Positions 14,466 through 22,660 of a stretch of DNA of 38,570 nucleotides are shown piece by piece. The notes under the pieces were generated by a model. The model was given only the letters and a program-made list of their open reading frames with translations, had not been told where the DNA came from and made no database searches. Origin of the DNA: GBS-DC sp037442365 (GTDB lineage: Bacteria > Armatimonadota > Fimbriimonadia > Fimbriimonadales > GBS-DC). Each line of letters begins with the position of its first letter. Positions within the stretch are counted from its first letter, which is position 1. The position numbers and the translations under genes are program-made. The stretch is from contig JBBIQK010000025.1 in NCBI GenBank assembly GCA_037442365.1, positions 1 through 38,570 of the forward strand, read 5' to 3'.

Positions 14466-16433
14466 GTGGTGCGCGAACGCACGGCGTGGGCAAACGCCGC
14501 GGGGATGCTCATCGTGCTGATTGTCGTCGGCGCGCTCTATGCTCCGACGCTCGGTTTCGGTTTCGTGTGGGACGACGATCAGGTGATTTACGGGCGCGCG
14601 GACTACCAGTCGCCGTCGCGCTGGCTGGAGGCGGTGCGTCAGCCGCTGGACTTCTCGCCGAACTACTTCCGCCCGCTCGCGCTCAGCAGCCTGCTCGTGC
14701 AACTCTGGCTCTGGGGGAGCAATCCCGCGCCGTTCCATGCGGCGAATGTGCTGATTCACCTGTTGAACACCGCACTGGTGAGCGTGCTGGGGCTGCGGCT
14801 GTTGCGCGGGCGCTGGTACGGGCTGCTTGCGGGCGCGCTGTACGGCGTGCATCCCGCGCTGGTGGAGAGCGTGGCGTTCGTCTCCTCGCGCTATGACCTG
14901 CTGGCGACGCTCTTTTTGCTGCTCGCACTGTGGCTGGAGGGGCGACTGCAGGGCGCGGCGCGTGTGGCGGGCGTCTCGACGGCGTTCCTGCTCGCGCTGC
15001 TGTGCAAGGAGATGGCGATTACGCTGCCGCTGGTGTTGCTGTTATGGCAAGGCGCAACGCACGCCGACGCGAACGTGCGTCTGGGGCTGGGAGCGCTGCT
15101 GCGCCGCGAGCGTGCGCTGTATCTGGGGCTGGCGGCGGCGCTGGGCACCTATCTGGCGATTCGCTACGCCGCGCTGGGCTACCTGTTCACACAGCCTGTG
15201 GACGATCTGCAAATTGACGCAGGGACGCCCATGCAGCACCTGCTATTGGTCGGACGCACGCTGACGACGCTGCTGGGGCTGGCGCTGTTCCCGTTTTTCA
15301 GCATTGCCCCTGCGCACCATTCGGAATTGCCTGTGCCGCTGAGCGACGGCTGGGCGTGGGCGCAGTTGGGGCTGGCGGGGGCGGCGCTGGTAGTTGCAAT
15401 CTGGCTGGCGCGTCGGCAGCCGTGCGTCGGGTGGCTCGCGCTTGCGGGGCTGATTGCGCTGCTGCCCGTGCTGAACCTGCGCCCGCTGGAGTTTGCGTAT
15501 GGAATCTTCACAGCGGAACGGTTCCTGACCTTTCCGCTCGCGCTGCTGACGCTGGGACTGACCTCAGGAGCGTTCGTGTCGGCGCGGCGGGCGCCTGCGG
15601 CGGCGAGCATGCTGGTAGGCTTTGGAGGCGCGCTGCTGCTAACAACCGCCTATAACCTGCCCAACTGGCGCGACGCCGAATCGCTCTGGAAATGGTTCAC
15701 CGTCGCCGCGCCGCGCTCGCCAATCGGCTACAGCAACCTGTCCGACCTGTATAACAAGCAGGGGCGACACACCGAAGCGCTGGAGTACGCGGAAAAGGCA
15801 ATCCAGATTGCCCCGCGCAGTGGGATGGGCTATGTGAACAAGGGCGTCGCGCGGCTGCGACTGGGCGACCCCGACGGCGCGATTGCCCAGTTCCGCCAGG
15901 CGACCGAAATCGAGCCGACTAACACGACAGGCTGGAACAATCTGGCGGTGATGCTCTCCGAACGCGGGCAACACGCTGAGGCGGAGCGCATCATCAGGCA
16001 ACATGTGCTGAATCGCCCGCCGCAGTTTATGGGGCGTCAGGCGCTGGGGCTGATTTACGCGCGGATGGCGCGGCTGGACCTGGCGGAATCGGAGTTCCGC
16101 GCCGCTTATGCGCTGCTGCCGAATCCTGCAGGCTCCGTGCCCGAACAGGGGCTGCGCGAACTGGAGAGCGCGAGCAAATGGATTGCCGCCGCGCACCAGT
16201 GGATGAATCAGGGCGAGCTGGCGCTGGCGGAGACGCACCTGCAGGGCGCGGCGCGACGCGACCCCGACAAAATCGCCTACGGGATTGCGCTGGCGCGCCT
16301 GCGCCTGCTGCAGAACCGCCCCGCCGAAGCGAAGCGAGTTTTGAACGAGCTGCAGGCGAGCGGCTACCGCGACCCGACGATTGACGCGCTCCTCTCAGAG
16401 GCAAACCAGAAGCTCAAGGACACTAATCGCTAA
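14466..16433 (+). CDS. TMTC/PMT-like membrane glycosyltransferase with TPR tail
   Basis: 655 residues. The first 400 hold about ten hydrophobic helices, and residues about 420-650 are TPR units (for example YSNLSDLYNKQGRHTEALEY). A WDDD acidic motif at 35-38 follows the first helix, where GT-C glycosyltransferases keep a catalytic Asp. This order matches bacterial relatives of the TMTC/GT105 O-mannosyltransferases, which move mannose from a polyprenyl phosphate to exported proteins. That activity is inferred from architecture only. GTG 14466 starts nine bases after recA with no Shine-Dalgarno site visible; GTG 14469 is an alternative. Its 3' end overlaps the next, convergent gene by four bases. 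Confidence 0.75.
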   Translation: MVRERTAWANAAGMLIVLIVVGALYAPTLGFGFVWDDDQVIYGRADYQSPSRWLEAVRQPLDFSPNYFRPLALSSLLVQLWLWGSNPAPFHAANVLIHLLNTALVSVLGLRLLRGRWYGLLAGALYGVHPALVESVAFVSSRYDLLATLFLLLALWLEGRLQGAARVAGVSTAFLLALLCKEMAITLPLVLLLWQGATHADANVRLGLGALLRRERALYLGLAAALGTYLAIRYAALGYLFTQPVDDLQIDAGTPMQHLLLVGRTLTTLLGLALFPFFSIAPAHHSELPVPLSDGWAWAQLGLAGAALVVAIWLARRQPCVGWLALAGLIALLPVLNLRPLEFAYGIFTAERFLTFPLALLTLGLTSGAFVSARRAPAAASMLVGFGGALLLTTAYNLPNWRDAESLWKWFTVAAPRSPIGYSNLSDLYNKQGRHTEALEYAEKAIQIAPRSGMGYVNKGVARLRLGDPDGAIAQFRQATEIEPTNTTGWNNLAVMLSERGQHAEAERIIRQHVLNRPPQFMGRQALGLIYARMARLDLAESEFRAAYALLPNPAGSVPEQGLRELESASKWIAAAHQWMNQGELALAETHLQGAARRDPDKIAYGIALARLRLLQNRPAEAKRVLNELQASGYRDPTIDALLSEANQKLKDTNR

Positions 16434-16945
16434 TCCCCTGCCTCCTGCTTGTAAAGCGCCATAATCTTTGGGCGTGTGAGGAAGTACGCGCTTATCGTAG
16501 GATACAGCGCGCCCAACAGCAGACGCGGCACAGGGCGCGCCGTGCGATCCTCTATCTGATAGCGTTGCCGAAAACCCTCGTAGACCGTCTCGTTGAGAAT
16601 AATCTGATCCACGACCAGCCAGAGCAACGCGCCTGTGATGTAGCCCATCATCAGCAGCCAGCCTCTGGGCTGCAGGCGCAAAAGACCAATTGCGCCGAAA
16701 AACAGGAGCGCGTTCAGTCCCGTCTGCACCGTTAGCGAGAGGAGTCTCCACGGACGCACTTCCAAATCGCGCATCGCCTGTAGAAAGAGCGCCGCACCCG
16801 GGGAATCGCTGTGCTGCACGAACTCGGTAAACCATTCGGGCGTGGCGACAGTGATGTACAGCCCGCTGATACCTGACAGGGTTCCCAGCAAGCCCCAGAC
16901 AACCCCGATAACCCCGATAATCGTTATGGAAAGCGGTCGCTGCAT
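16430..16945 (-). CDS. Small multi-pass membrane protein, unknown function
   Basis: 171 residues with about four hydrophobic segments: near 4-30, 60-80, 82-105 and 130-150. No signature motif or known family was recognised. ATG 16945 is preferred because AGGAC stands about seven bases before it and a TAAAAT box (16972-16967) puts the transcript start about 15 bases upstream. GTG 16963 in frame would lie upstream of that transcript. It is divergent from tpx across 114 bases and convergent with the TMTC-like gene. Confidence 0.65.
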   Translation of the reverse strand: MQRPLSITIIGVIGVVWGLLGTLSGISGLYITVATPEWFTEFVQHSDSPGAALFLQAMRDLEVRPWRLLSLTVQTGLNALLFFGAIGLLRLQPRGWLLMMGYITGALLWLVVDQIILNETVYEGFRQRYQIEDRTARPVPRLLLGALYPTISAYFLTRPKIMALYKQEAGD

Positions 16946-16966
16946 AAGGATGTCCTGCGCCACACT

Positions 16967-16972
16967 ATTTTA
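16967..16972 (-). promoter_or_regulatory. -10 box of the small membrane protein gene
   Basis: TAAAAT on the minus strand, about 21 bases before ATG 16945, with AGGAC between. No clear -35. Confidence 0.4.
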
Positions 16973-17032
16973 CACGAGTGAGCATGATTCCTGCCTGTGG
17001 TTGACGATACAGCGGCTTGAGTTTCTGTAGGG

Positions 17033-17038
17033 TATACT
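17033..17038 (+). promoter_or_regulatory. -10 box of tpx
   Basis: TATACT stands 21 bases before ATG 17060, leaving a leader of about 15 bases that contains GGAGG. No -35 at normal spacing is visible. Confidence 0.5.
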
Positions 17039-17059
17039 CCACCTGCTGGAGGCTATCGT

Positions 17060-17581
17060 ATGGAGCGTGCGAACGCAGTGACCTTTCTGGGAAATCCACT
17101 GACTCTGGTTGGCAAGCCGCTGTCGCCGGGCGAACCCGCGCCGAATGCAACTGTTCTCAAACAGGACCTGACGCCCGTCAACATCCACGACTATAAAGGA
17201 CACACGGTGCTGATTAGCGTTGTGCCGTCGCTGGACACAGGCGTCTGCAGCGCGCAGACCAAAAAGTTCAACGAAGAGGCGAGCCAGCTGCCCGACTCGG
17301 TGAAGGTGCTGACCATCAGTATGGACCTGCCCTTCGCGCAGAAGCGGTTCTGCGGCGCGGAGAACATCGACCGAATCGAGGTGCTGTCCGACCATCGCGA
17401 GGGCGCGTTTGGGCAGGCGTATGGCGCGCTGGTGAAGGAGTTGCGCATCCTGAGCCGTGCGGTGTTTGTGATTGACCCGCAGGGCGTCGTGCGCTACGCG
17501 GAGTATGTGCCCGAAATCGCCCAGCATCCGAACTATGACGCCGCGCTGGAAGCCGTACGCGCTGTCGCGGGGCAGGAGTGA
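17060..17581 (+). CDS. tpx: Thiol peroxidase
   Basis: A 2-Cys peroxiredoxin of the Tpx group that reduces hydrogen and alkyl peroxides using thioredoxin. 173 residues. The peroxidatic Cys is C63 in SLDTGVCS and the resolving Cys is C98 in RFCGAEN, at the usual spacing. Start ATG 17060 has GGAGG eight to twelve bases upstream. The stop codon overlaps the GTG of the GH84 gene (GTGA), so the two are translationally coupled. Confidence 0.94.
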   Translation: MERANAVTFLGNPLTLVGKPLSPGEPAPNATVLKQDLTPVNIHDYKGHTVLISVVPSLDTGVCSAQTKKFNEEASQLPDSVKVLTISMDLPFAQKRFCGAENIDRIEVLSDHREGAFGQAYGALVKELRILSRAVFVIDPQGVVRYAEYVPEIAQHPNYDAALEAVRAVAGQE

Positions 17582-19197
17582 ACCCGATGACCTGGTTACC
17601 CGTCCCACGCACGGTGGAGGTTTCGTCCGAGCGGCTGCCCTTTGCGGGGTGCCACGCGATTAAGACGCCGGCGGGCTGGGAATCCGCCGTCGCGCCGTTG
17701 CGCGCGCTGGGCGAGGCGTTCGGCGGCTGGACGGCGTTTATAGAGCATGACGCCAGCCTGCCGCGCGAGGGCTATCGCCTGACGGTGGAGAACGCCCGCA
17801 TCGCCATCCGCGCGGAGTCGCCCCGCGCCGCCTTCTACGCCTGCCAGACCCTGCTGCAGGCATGGGACGGCAGATCGCTCCCCCTGATGACGGTGGACGA
17901 CCATCCTACCCTTGAGTGGCGCGGCGTAGTGGAGGGCTTTTATGGCGTCCCATGGACGCACACCGCGCGCCTGCGCATGCTCGAATTTATGGGCGCGCAC
18001 AAGATGAACATCTACCTCTACGCGCCGAAAGACGACCCGTATCACCGCGAACGCTGGCGCGAGCCATACCCGGACGCCGACGCCCAGCGCCTGAAGGAAC
18101 TCGTGCAACGCGCCCAGAACCAGTTCATCGAGTTTGTGTTCTGCATCAGCCCCGGACTGTCGATGGTCTATTCGGACCCTGCGGAGTTCGAGCGGCTGGT
18201 CGCCAAAATCGAGGCGGTACGGCAGATGGGCGTGCGGAGCTTCGGGCTGCTGGTGGACGACATCCCCGAAGAGCTGCAGCACGAGGCGGACAAAAAAGCG
18301 TACCAATCGCTGGCGCACGCGCACGCCGACCTCGCGAACCGCTTGCACCAGTGGCTGCGCGAACGGGACGCCGACAGCTGGCTGATTGTCTGCCCGACCT
18401 TCTACCACAATCTGGGCGAGCCGCCCTATGTGAAAGAGCTGGGCGAACGCACCGCAGCGGGCGTCTCCATCATGTGGACAGGCGCGAAGGTGGTCTCACG
18501 CGCCATCCCGCACGAGGACGCCGAGCTGTTCAAACTCGCCATCCGCCGCAAGCCCTTCGTGTGGGACAACTATCCCGTAAACGACTATGAACCCAGCCGA
18601 TTGCTGTTGGGACCCATCACAGGGCGCGACGCCGAAACGCTCAAACGCCTCGAAGCGCTGGTCTCGAACCCGATGAATCAGGCGGAGGCGTCGAAGGTCG
18701 CGCTGGGCACTTACGCGGATTTCCTGTGGAACGCGGAGGCGTATGACCCCCAGCGCAGTTGGCGCGCCTCGATTGCCCATCTGGTGGGCGTGGACGCCGC
18801 GCCCGTGATGCTGGAGTTCTGTCAGCAGAACCTGTGGACGCGCCACTGGAAGGAAGAGCCGCCCGCCGTTGAACGCGCCATCGAAGAGTGGCAAACCACA
18901 GGCGACAACGACGCCCTGCGCGAGGCGTTCCAGAAGCTCTACACCCTCCCGCGCCGCCTCAAGCAAGCCGTCCACGACCCCGAACTCATCGAGGAGATGG
19001 AGCCATGGCTGCTGCGGCTGGAGCAAATCACGGAGCTGGCGCTGGAGCTGCTGGACCAGATCGACGAAGACGACCTGCGCCCGCGCCAGATTCTCGCGCG
19101 GCTGGAAGCCATCCGCGAGACGAACGACGCGGTGGTGTGCGACGGCTGGATTGAACGCTGGATCCGCGAAACCGTCGAAGAGCTCACTGAGGGATGA
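17578..19197 (+). CDS. GH84 beta-N-acetylglucosaminidase
   Basis: Removes terminal N-acetylglucosamine by substrate-assisted catalysis. 539 residues. VEGFYGVPWTH (118-128) and MNIYLYAPKDDPYHR are highly characteristic of family 84, and the catalytic Asp pair is D227-D228 (LLVDDIPEE). A small N-terminal domain (about 1-110) of the type that precedes many hexosaminidase barrels is present, and the C-terminal third is helical. No signal peptide is seen, so it seems cytosolic, unlike many bacterial GH84 enzymes. It starts with GTG 17578 overlapping the tpx stop and ends with an ATGA overlap to aroC. A role in recycling amino sugars or removing O-GlcNAc is possible. ATG 17587 is an alternative start. 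Confidence 0.9.
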   Translation: MNPMTWLPVPRTVEVSSERLPFAGCHAIKTPAGWESAVAPLRALGEAFGGWTAFIEHDASLPREGYRLTVENARIAIRAESPRAAFYACQTLLQAWDGRSLPLMTVDDHPTLEWRGVVEGFYGVPWTHTARLRMLEFMGAHKMNIYLYAPKDDPYHRERWREPYPDADAQRLKELVQRAQNQFIEFVFCISPGLSMVYSDPAEFERLVAKIEAVRQMGVRSFGLLVDDIPEELQHEADKKAYQSLAHAHADLANRLHQWLRERDADSWLIVCPTFYHNLGEPPYVKELGERTAAGVSIMWTGAKVVSRAIPHEDAELFKLAIRRKPFVWDNYPVNDYEPSRLLLGPITGRDAETLKRLEALVSNPMNQAEASKVALGTYADFLWNAEAYDPQRSWRASIAHLVGVDAAPVMLEFCQQNLWTRHWKEEPPAVERAIEEWQTTGDNDALREAFQKLYTLPRRLKQAVHDPELIEEMEPWLLRLEQITELALELLDQIDEDDLRPRQILARLEAIRETNDAVVCDGWIERWIRETVEELTEG

Positions 19198-20276
19198 ACA
19201 CTTTCGGACACCTGTTCCGCATCACGACCTGGGGCGAGTCGCACGGGGGCGCGGTGGGCGTGGTGGTCGATGGCTGCCCCCCGCGCATTCCTATCACGCC
19301 TGAAGAGATTCAGCTCGAGCTGGATCGCCGCCGTCCGGGGCAGAGCAAGCTCGTGACCCAGCGCAAGGAGAGCGACACGGTACACATCTTATCGGGCGTG
19401 TTCGAGGGGCAGACGCTGGGCACGCCAATCCTGATGCTGGTGTGGAATGAGGACGCGCGTCCGCAAGCCTACGAGAGTTTCAAGCATCTCTACCGCCCCT
19501 CGCATGCCGACTACACCTATCAGGCGAAGTACGGGATTCGCAACTGGCAGGGCGGCGGGCGCAGCAGCGCGCGCGAGACCATCGGGCGCGTGGCGGCGGG
19601 CGCGCTCGCCAAAAAGGTGTTGCGCACGCTCTGGGAGGTGGAGGTGCTGGCATGGGTAGAGCAGATTCACACCATCGAAGCGCAGGTAGACCCCGACGCC
19701 GTCTCGCTGGAGGCGGTGGAGAGCAATCCCGTGCGCTGTCCCGACCCCGACGCCGCGCAGAAGATGATTCGCCGCATCGAACAGGCGCGCAAGCAGGGCG
19801 ACTCGGTAGGAGGGGTCATTCGGTGCATCGCGCGGAATGCGCCGCCGGGCTGGGGGAGCCCGGTGTTCGATAAGCTGGAGGCGGACCTCGCGAAGGCGGT
19901 CATGAGCCTGCCTGCCAGCAAGGGCTTCGAAATCGGGTCGGGCTTTCGCGGGACGCGCCTGCGCGGCAGCGAACACAACGACGAGTTCTACACCGACGAG
20001 TTCGGACGCATCCGCACCCGCACCAACTTCTCTGGCGGCGTGCAGGGCGGCATCAGCAACGGCGAGCGGATCGATATTCGCGTTGCCTTCAAACCCACTG
20101 CCACGATTTTCAAGCCGCAGGCGACCGTGAGCGAGACGGGCGAGGCGGCGACCCTGCAGGCGCGTGGACGCCACGACCCCTGCGTGTTGCCCCGCGCCGT
20201 GCCGATGGTGGAAGCGATGGTCGCCCTCGTGCTGGTGGATCATGCCCTGCGCCATCGCGGACAGTGCGGCGAATGA
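19194..20276 (+). CDS. aroC: Chorismate synthase
   Basis: Converts 5-enolpyruvylshikimate-3-phosphate to chorismate with reduced FMN, the last shikimate step. 360 residues, full length. The N-terminal TTWGESHGGAVGVVVDG and PP segment is the first family signature, and the WQGGGRSSARET segment is present near residue 118. ATG 19194 overlaps the stop of the GH84 gene by four bases, so expression depends on the tpx-GH84 transcript. No other aro gene is near. Confidence 0.96.
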   Translation: MNTFGHLFRITTWGESHGGAVGVVVDGCPPRIPITPEEIQLELDRRRPGQSKLVTQRKESDTVHILSGVFEGQTLGTPILMLVWNEDARPQAYESFKHLYRPSHADYTYQAKYGIRNWQGGGRSSARETIGRVAAGALAKKVLRTLWEVEVLAWVEQIHTIEAQVDPDAVSLEAVESNPVRCPDPDAAQKMIRRIEQARKQGDSVGGVIRCIARNAPPGWGSPVFDKLEADLAKAVMSLPASKGFEIGSGFRGTRLRGSEHNDEFYTDEFGRIRTRTNFSGGVQGGISNGERIDIRVAFKPTATIFKPQATVSETGEAATLQARGRHDPCVLPRAVPMVEAMVALVLVDHALRHRGQCGE

Positions 20277-20376
20277 ACCCCGCTATCTCTACAGTTTCGA
20301 GGTCTACCCTCTCAAAAAAATCGCCGCGTGTGGCAATAATCTCCCTGCGCACGGATGCGTACGGAGGCGAAACAGG

Positions 20377-21450
20377 ATGCAGGTCTATCAGCTGTTTGAA
20401 CCCGCAGAGCCGACGGCGATTACTGAGCCGAGACAAAGGAATGTGTTGATTGTGGACGATGACGCGCTGGTGCGTGAGACGCTCCAGTTCGTGCTGGAAG
20501 ATAACGGCTACGCAGTATATGCGACCGCCTCTGGCGCGGACGCCCTGCAGATTCTGGAGCAGAAGCCTATCGATATCGTGCTGAGCGATATCTTCATGCC
20601 GGGCATGAACGGGTTCGACCTGCTGCGCCAAATGCGTGAGCGTGCGCCTGAAATCCCCGTCATCCTCATCACGGGCTATGGGAGCATCGAGATGGCGCGC
20701 GACGCGCTCAAACAGGGCGCAAGCGACTTCATCACCAAGCCCTACAACATCCACGAGATTCCCATCATGATCGAGCGGAACCTCACGCGCCACTCGCTCC
20801 TGACCAGCCAGACGCGCCAGATGGAGGAAGAGGTGCAAAAATCGTATCGGGCGACGCTGGATGTGCTCCTGGCGGCGCTGGACATTCGCGACACGGAGAC
20901 GGAGGGGCACTCCGAGCGGGTGGCGGCGTACACGATGGCGATGGCGAACCGCCTTAAACTCTCGCAGGATGACCTGCAGGCGATTGAGCTGGGCGCGCTG
21001 CTGCACGATATCGGCAAAATCGGCGTGCCCGACAGCATCCTGTATAAGCCCGGTCCCCTGACGCCTGAGGAGTGGGAGATTATGAAACAGCATCCGGTGA
21101 TTGGGTACCGCATGTGTATGAAAATTGACGCGCTGCGCCCTGCCGCGCCCATCGTGTTGCACCACCATGAACGCTGGGACGGGCAGGGCTATCCCTATGG
21201 GTTGGCGGGTGAAGCCATCCCGCTGGGCGCGCGTATCTTCGCCATCGCCGATACACTGGACGCGATGACCTCCGACCGCCCCTACCGCAAAGCGCTCTCG
21301 TTTGCGCAGGCGCGCGAGGAAATCATCCGTTGCTCCGGACAGCAGTTCGACCCCGAAATGGTCAAACTGTTCCTCGAGATTCCCGAGGAGGAGCTGCGCA
21401 TGATTCGCGAGATTAGCCTCGCGAATCGCCAGCAGCGCGCGGCGGCATAG
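20377..21450 (+). CDS. Response regulator with HD-GYP output
   Basis: 357 residues. A receiver domain (about 22-138) has D71 as phosphorylation site in VLSDIFMP. After a helical linker comes an HD-GYP phosphodiesterase domain, which breaks down cyclic di-GMP. LLHDIGKIGVPD holds the HD pair, HHHERWDGQGYP the GYP motif, and AIADTLDAMTSDRPYR the last signature. The domain looks active. ATG 20377 is chosen for the upstream GGAGG and because the receiver begins soon after; the frame is open further upstream inside aroC. The cognate kinase is not adjacent, though the REC-kinase at 12133 could be a partner. It ends 37 bases from the convergent anti-sigma gene. Confidence 0.93.
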   Translation: MQVYQLFEPAEPTAITEPRQRNVLIVDDDALVRETLQFVLEDNGYAVYATASGADALQILEQKPIDIVLSDIFMPGMNGFDLLRQMRERAPEIPVILITGYGSIEMARDALKQGASDFITKPYNIHEIPIMIERNLTRHSLLTSQTRQMEEEVQKSYRATLDVLLAALDIRDTETEGHSERVAAYTMAMANRLKLSQDDLQAIELGALLHDIGKIGVPDSILYKPGPLTPEEWEIMKQHPVIGYRMCMKIDALRPAAPIVLHHHERWDGQGYPYGLAGEAIPLGARIFAIADTLDAMTSDRPYRKALSFAQAREEIIRCSGQQFDPEMVKLFLEIPEEELRMIREISLANRQQRAAA

Positions 21451-21487
21451 GGCAGATACACGCGCGGCGCACAGACGACGCGCGCCG

Positions 21488-21673
21488 TCAGGCGAACCGT
21501 CGCTTGGTCGCGAACATCCGTTGCAACAGCCCAATCAGCCGCTTCTGCTCCTCGTAGCGACGCTGACATGCGTCGCACTGCCTCATGTGCGTTTCCAGTT
21601 GCTCGGCGAGCTCGGGCGCAAGGTCGCCCATGATATGGGATTCCATCAACTCCATGGCTCGCCTACAGGTCAT
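21488..21673 (-). CDS. Zinc-binding anti-sigma factor
   Basis: 61 residues with the ZAS motif H-x3-C-x2-C (HMRQCDAC) in the middle and MTCRRAMELM at the start, as in anti-sigma factors that hold ECF sigma factors. It has no membrane helix, so it would be a soluble, possibly redox-responsive inhibitor. ATG 21673 is chosen because GGAAGGTGG lies seven bases upstream, the same initiation sequence as in the sigma gene. It begins one base after the sigma stop codon, so the pair is co-translated. Confidence 0.85.
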   Translation of the reverse strand: MTCRRAMELMESHIMGDLAPELAEQLETHMRQCDACQRRYEEQKRLIGLLQRMFATKRRFA

Positions 21674-21674
21674 A

Positions 21675-22211
21675 TCAGCCACCTTCCGTAATTATCGATT
21701 GGATAATCGGATGGGCTTTCAGACGCGCCAGCGCTCGGGTGATGCGCTTGCGCACGGCTTCCTCGTTCACGCCCATCTGCTGGGCAATCTCCCGATAGCT
21801 CAAGCCGACGCCATAACGCAACTCGAACATCTGACGGTCGCTTTCCGACAGCGTCTGCATCGCTTCCTGCAGCACAAAATACAGCAACAAATCATCTTCC
21901 GGGATGGAGTAAGGCTCCGATTCGTGTTCCATCTCCAGTCCCAGCGAGTAGACCTCCTGTTCGCGTTTGCGCTGGCGGTACCAGGTGAAGACCGCGTTCC
22001 GCACCACCGTGCGCAGCCACGGTTCCATCCTGTCCAGGTCGCGCAGGCTATCCAGATTATTGTAGACGCGCAACAGGCACTCCTGAGTCAGGTCCTCGAC
22101 ATCATCGTCGTTGGAACGGCAATAGCAACGCACCAGTCGCTCGATCCGCTCGCGCAGCGCTGTAAAAAACTGATGCTCCTCGTACAGCGATGTCCTTTCC
22201 GCATAGTACAT
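21675..22211 (-). CDS. ECF-type RNA polymerase sigma factor
   Basis: 178 residues with sigma-70 region 2 (DDDVEDLTQECLLRVY, then WLRTVVRNAVFTWYR) and region 4 with a helix-turn-helix (LSYREIAQQMGVNEEAVRKR). Regions 1 and 3 are absent, as in ECF factors. ATG 22211 has GGAAGGAAGGTGG upstream. The promoter is a perfect housekeeping consensus and the leader is about 250 bases, so control may act after transcription start. The target regulon is unknown; nearby secreted-protein promoters are also housekeeping type, so no autoregulatory ECF promoter was found. Confidence 0.92.
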   Translation of the reverse strand: MYYAERTSLYEEHQFFTALRERIERLVRCYCRSNDDDVEDLTQECLLRVYNNLDSLRDLDRMEPWLRTVVRNAVFTWYRQRKREQEVYSLGLEMEHESEPYSIPEDDLLLYFVLQEAMQTLSESDRQMFELRYGVGLSYREIAQQMGVNEEAVRKRITRALARLKAHPIIQSIITEGG

Positions 22212-22460
22212 GGTAGCCACCTTCCTTCCTTTCGGCGCGCCCCCCCTGAGAGGAGTCCGCCATCGATTAAAGACTCAAAAACCGCCCAAAACCGGACAGC
22301 TTTCGAGCCGATTGGGGGGCAATTTCCCCAGAATCTGGGGGAAATTGCCTGCGTCGGGGGATGGAATCCTGCACGCGCGGGAAAGGGAGTGGCTCAGCGC
22401 ATCGCTGAGTTGGAGAGTACCTCCCTACCCTACCGTTAAAGACTCCGCCTGACTCCCGAT
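22212..22460 (-). other. Long structured leader of the sigma operon
   Basis: About 250 bases lie between the promoter and ATG 22211 and have no ORF of note. Visible pairings are GGAGTC/GACTCC joining the two ends (22441-22446 with 22253-22258), CTCAGCG/CGCTGAG (22393-22409), and a long near-perfect hairpin at 22318-22349. TTAAAGACTC occurs at both ends (22267-22276, 22436-22445). No U-tract follows the large hairpin, so it is not a simple terminator. No known riboswitch class was recognised. Confidence 0.45.
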
Positions 22461-22466
22461 GTTTCA

Positions 22467-22495
22467 ATTATATATCGGATTACGCAAAATGTCAA
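22467..22495 (-). promoter_or_regulatory. Promoter of the sigma operon
   Basis: On the minus strand TTGACA (22495-22490) and TATAAT (22472-22467) are both perfect and 17 bases apart. CTTGACATTT at the -35 is shared with the distal PEP-CTERM promoter. Confidence 0.85.
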
Positions 22496-22570
22496 GAGGG
22501 AAGGAGTCAATTCAGGCAATTCTCGTGTTGGATGGATGCTGGTTCGGTGTGAGGTCGCCTGCTCAGCACT

Positions 22571-22654
22571 GCAAGCGTCGACCGAACCCTCACCCCCAGC
22601 CCCTCTCCCGCAGGCGGGAGAGGGGGCGGCGCTTGTGTTGTAATCTTAGTGCAA
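22571..22654. repeat. CCCTCACCCCCAGCCCC repeat, copy 2
   Basis: The same unit as 166-249, here with a perfect 12-bp hairpin CCCCTCTCCCGC/GCGGGAGAGGGG (22600-22625). It ends seven bases after the stop codon of the dockerin-tailed gene and may serve as its 3' hairpin. Confidence 0.7.
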
Positions 22655-22660
22655 CAGCTC

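Noticed and set aside
13374..14852. A 492-codon open frame on the minus strand
   Set aside because: Antisense to recA and the start of the TMTC-like gene; no recognisable protein.
22318..22349. Terminator or attenuator at the large leader hairpin
   Set aside because: No U-tract follows on the transcribed minus strand.
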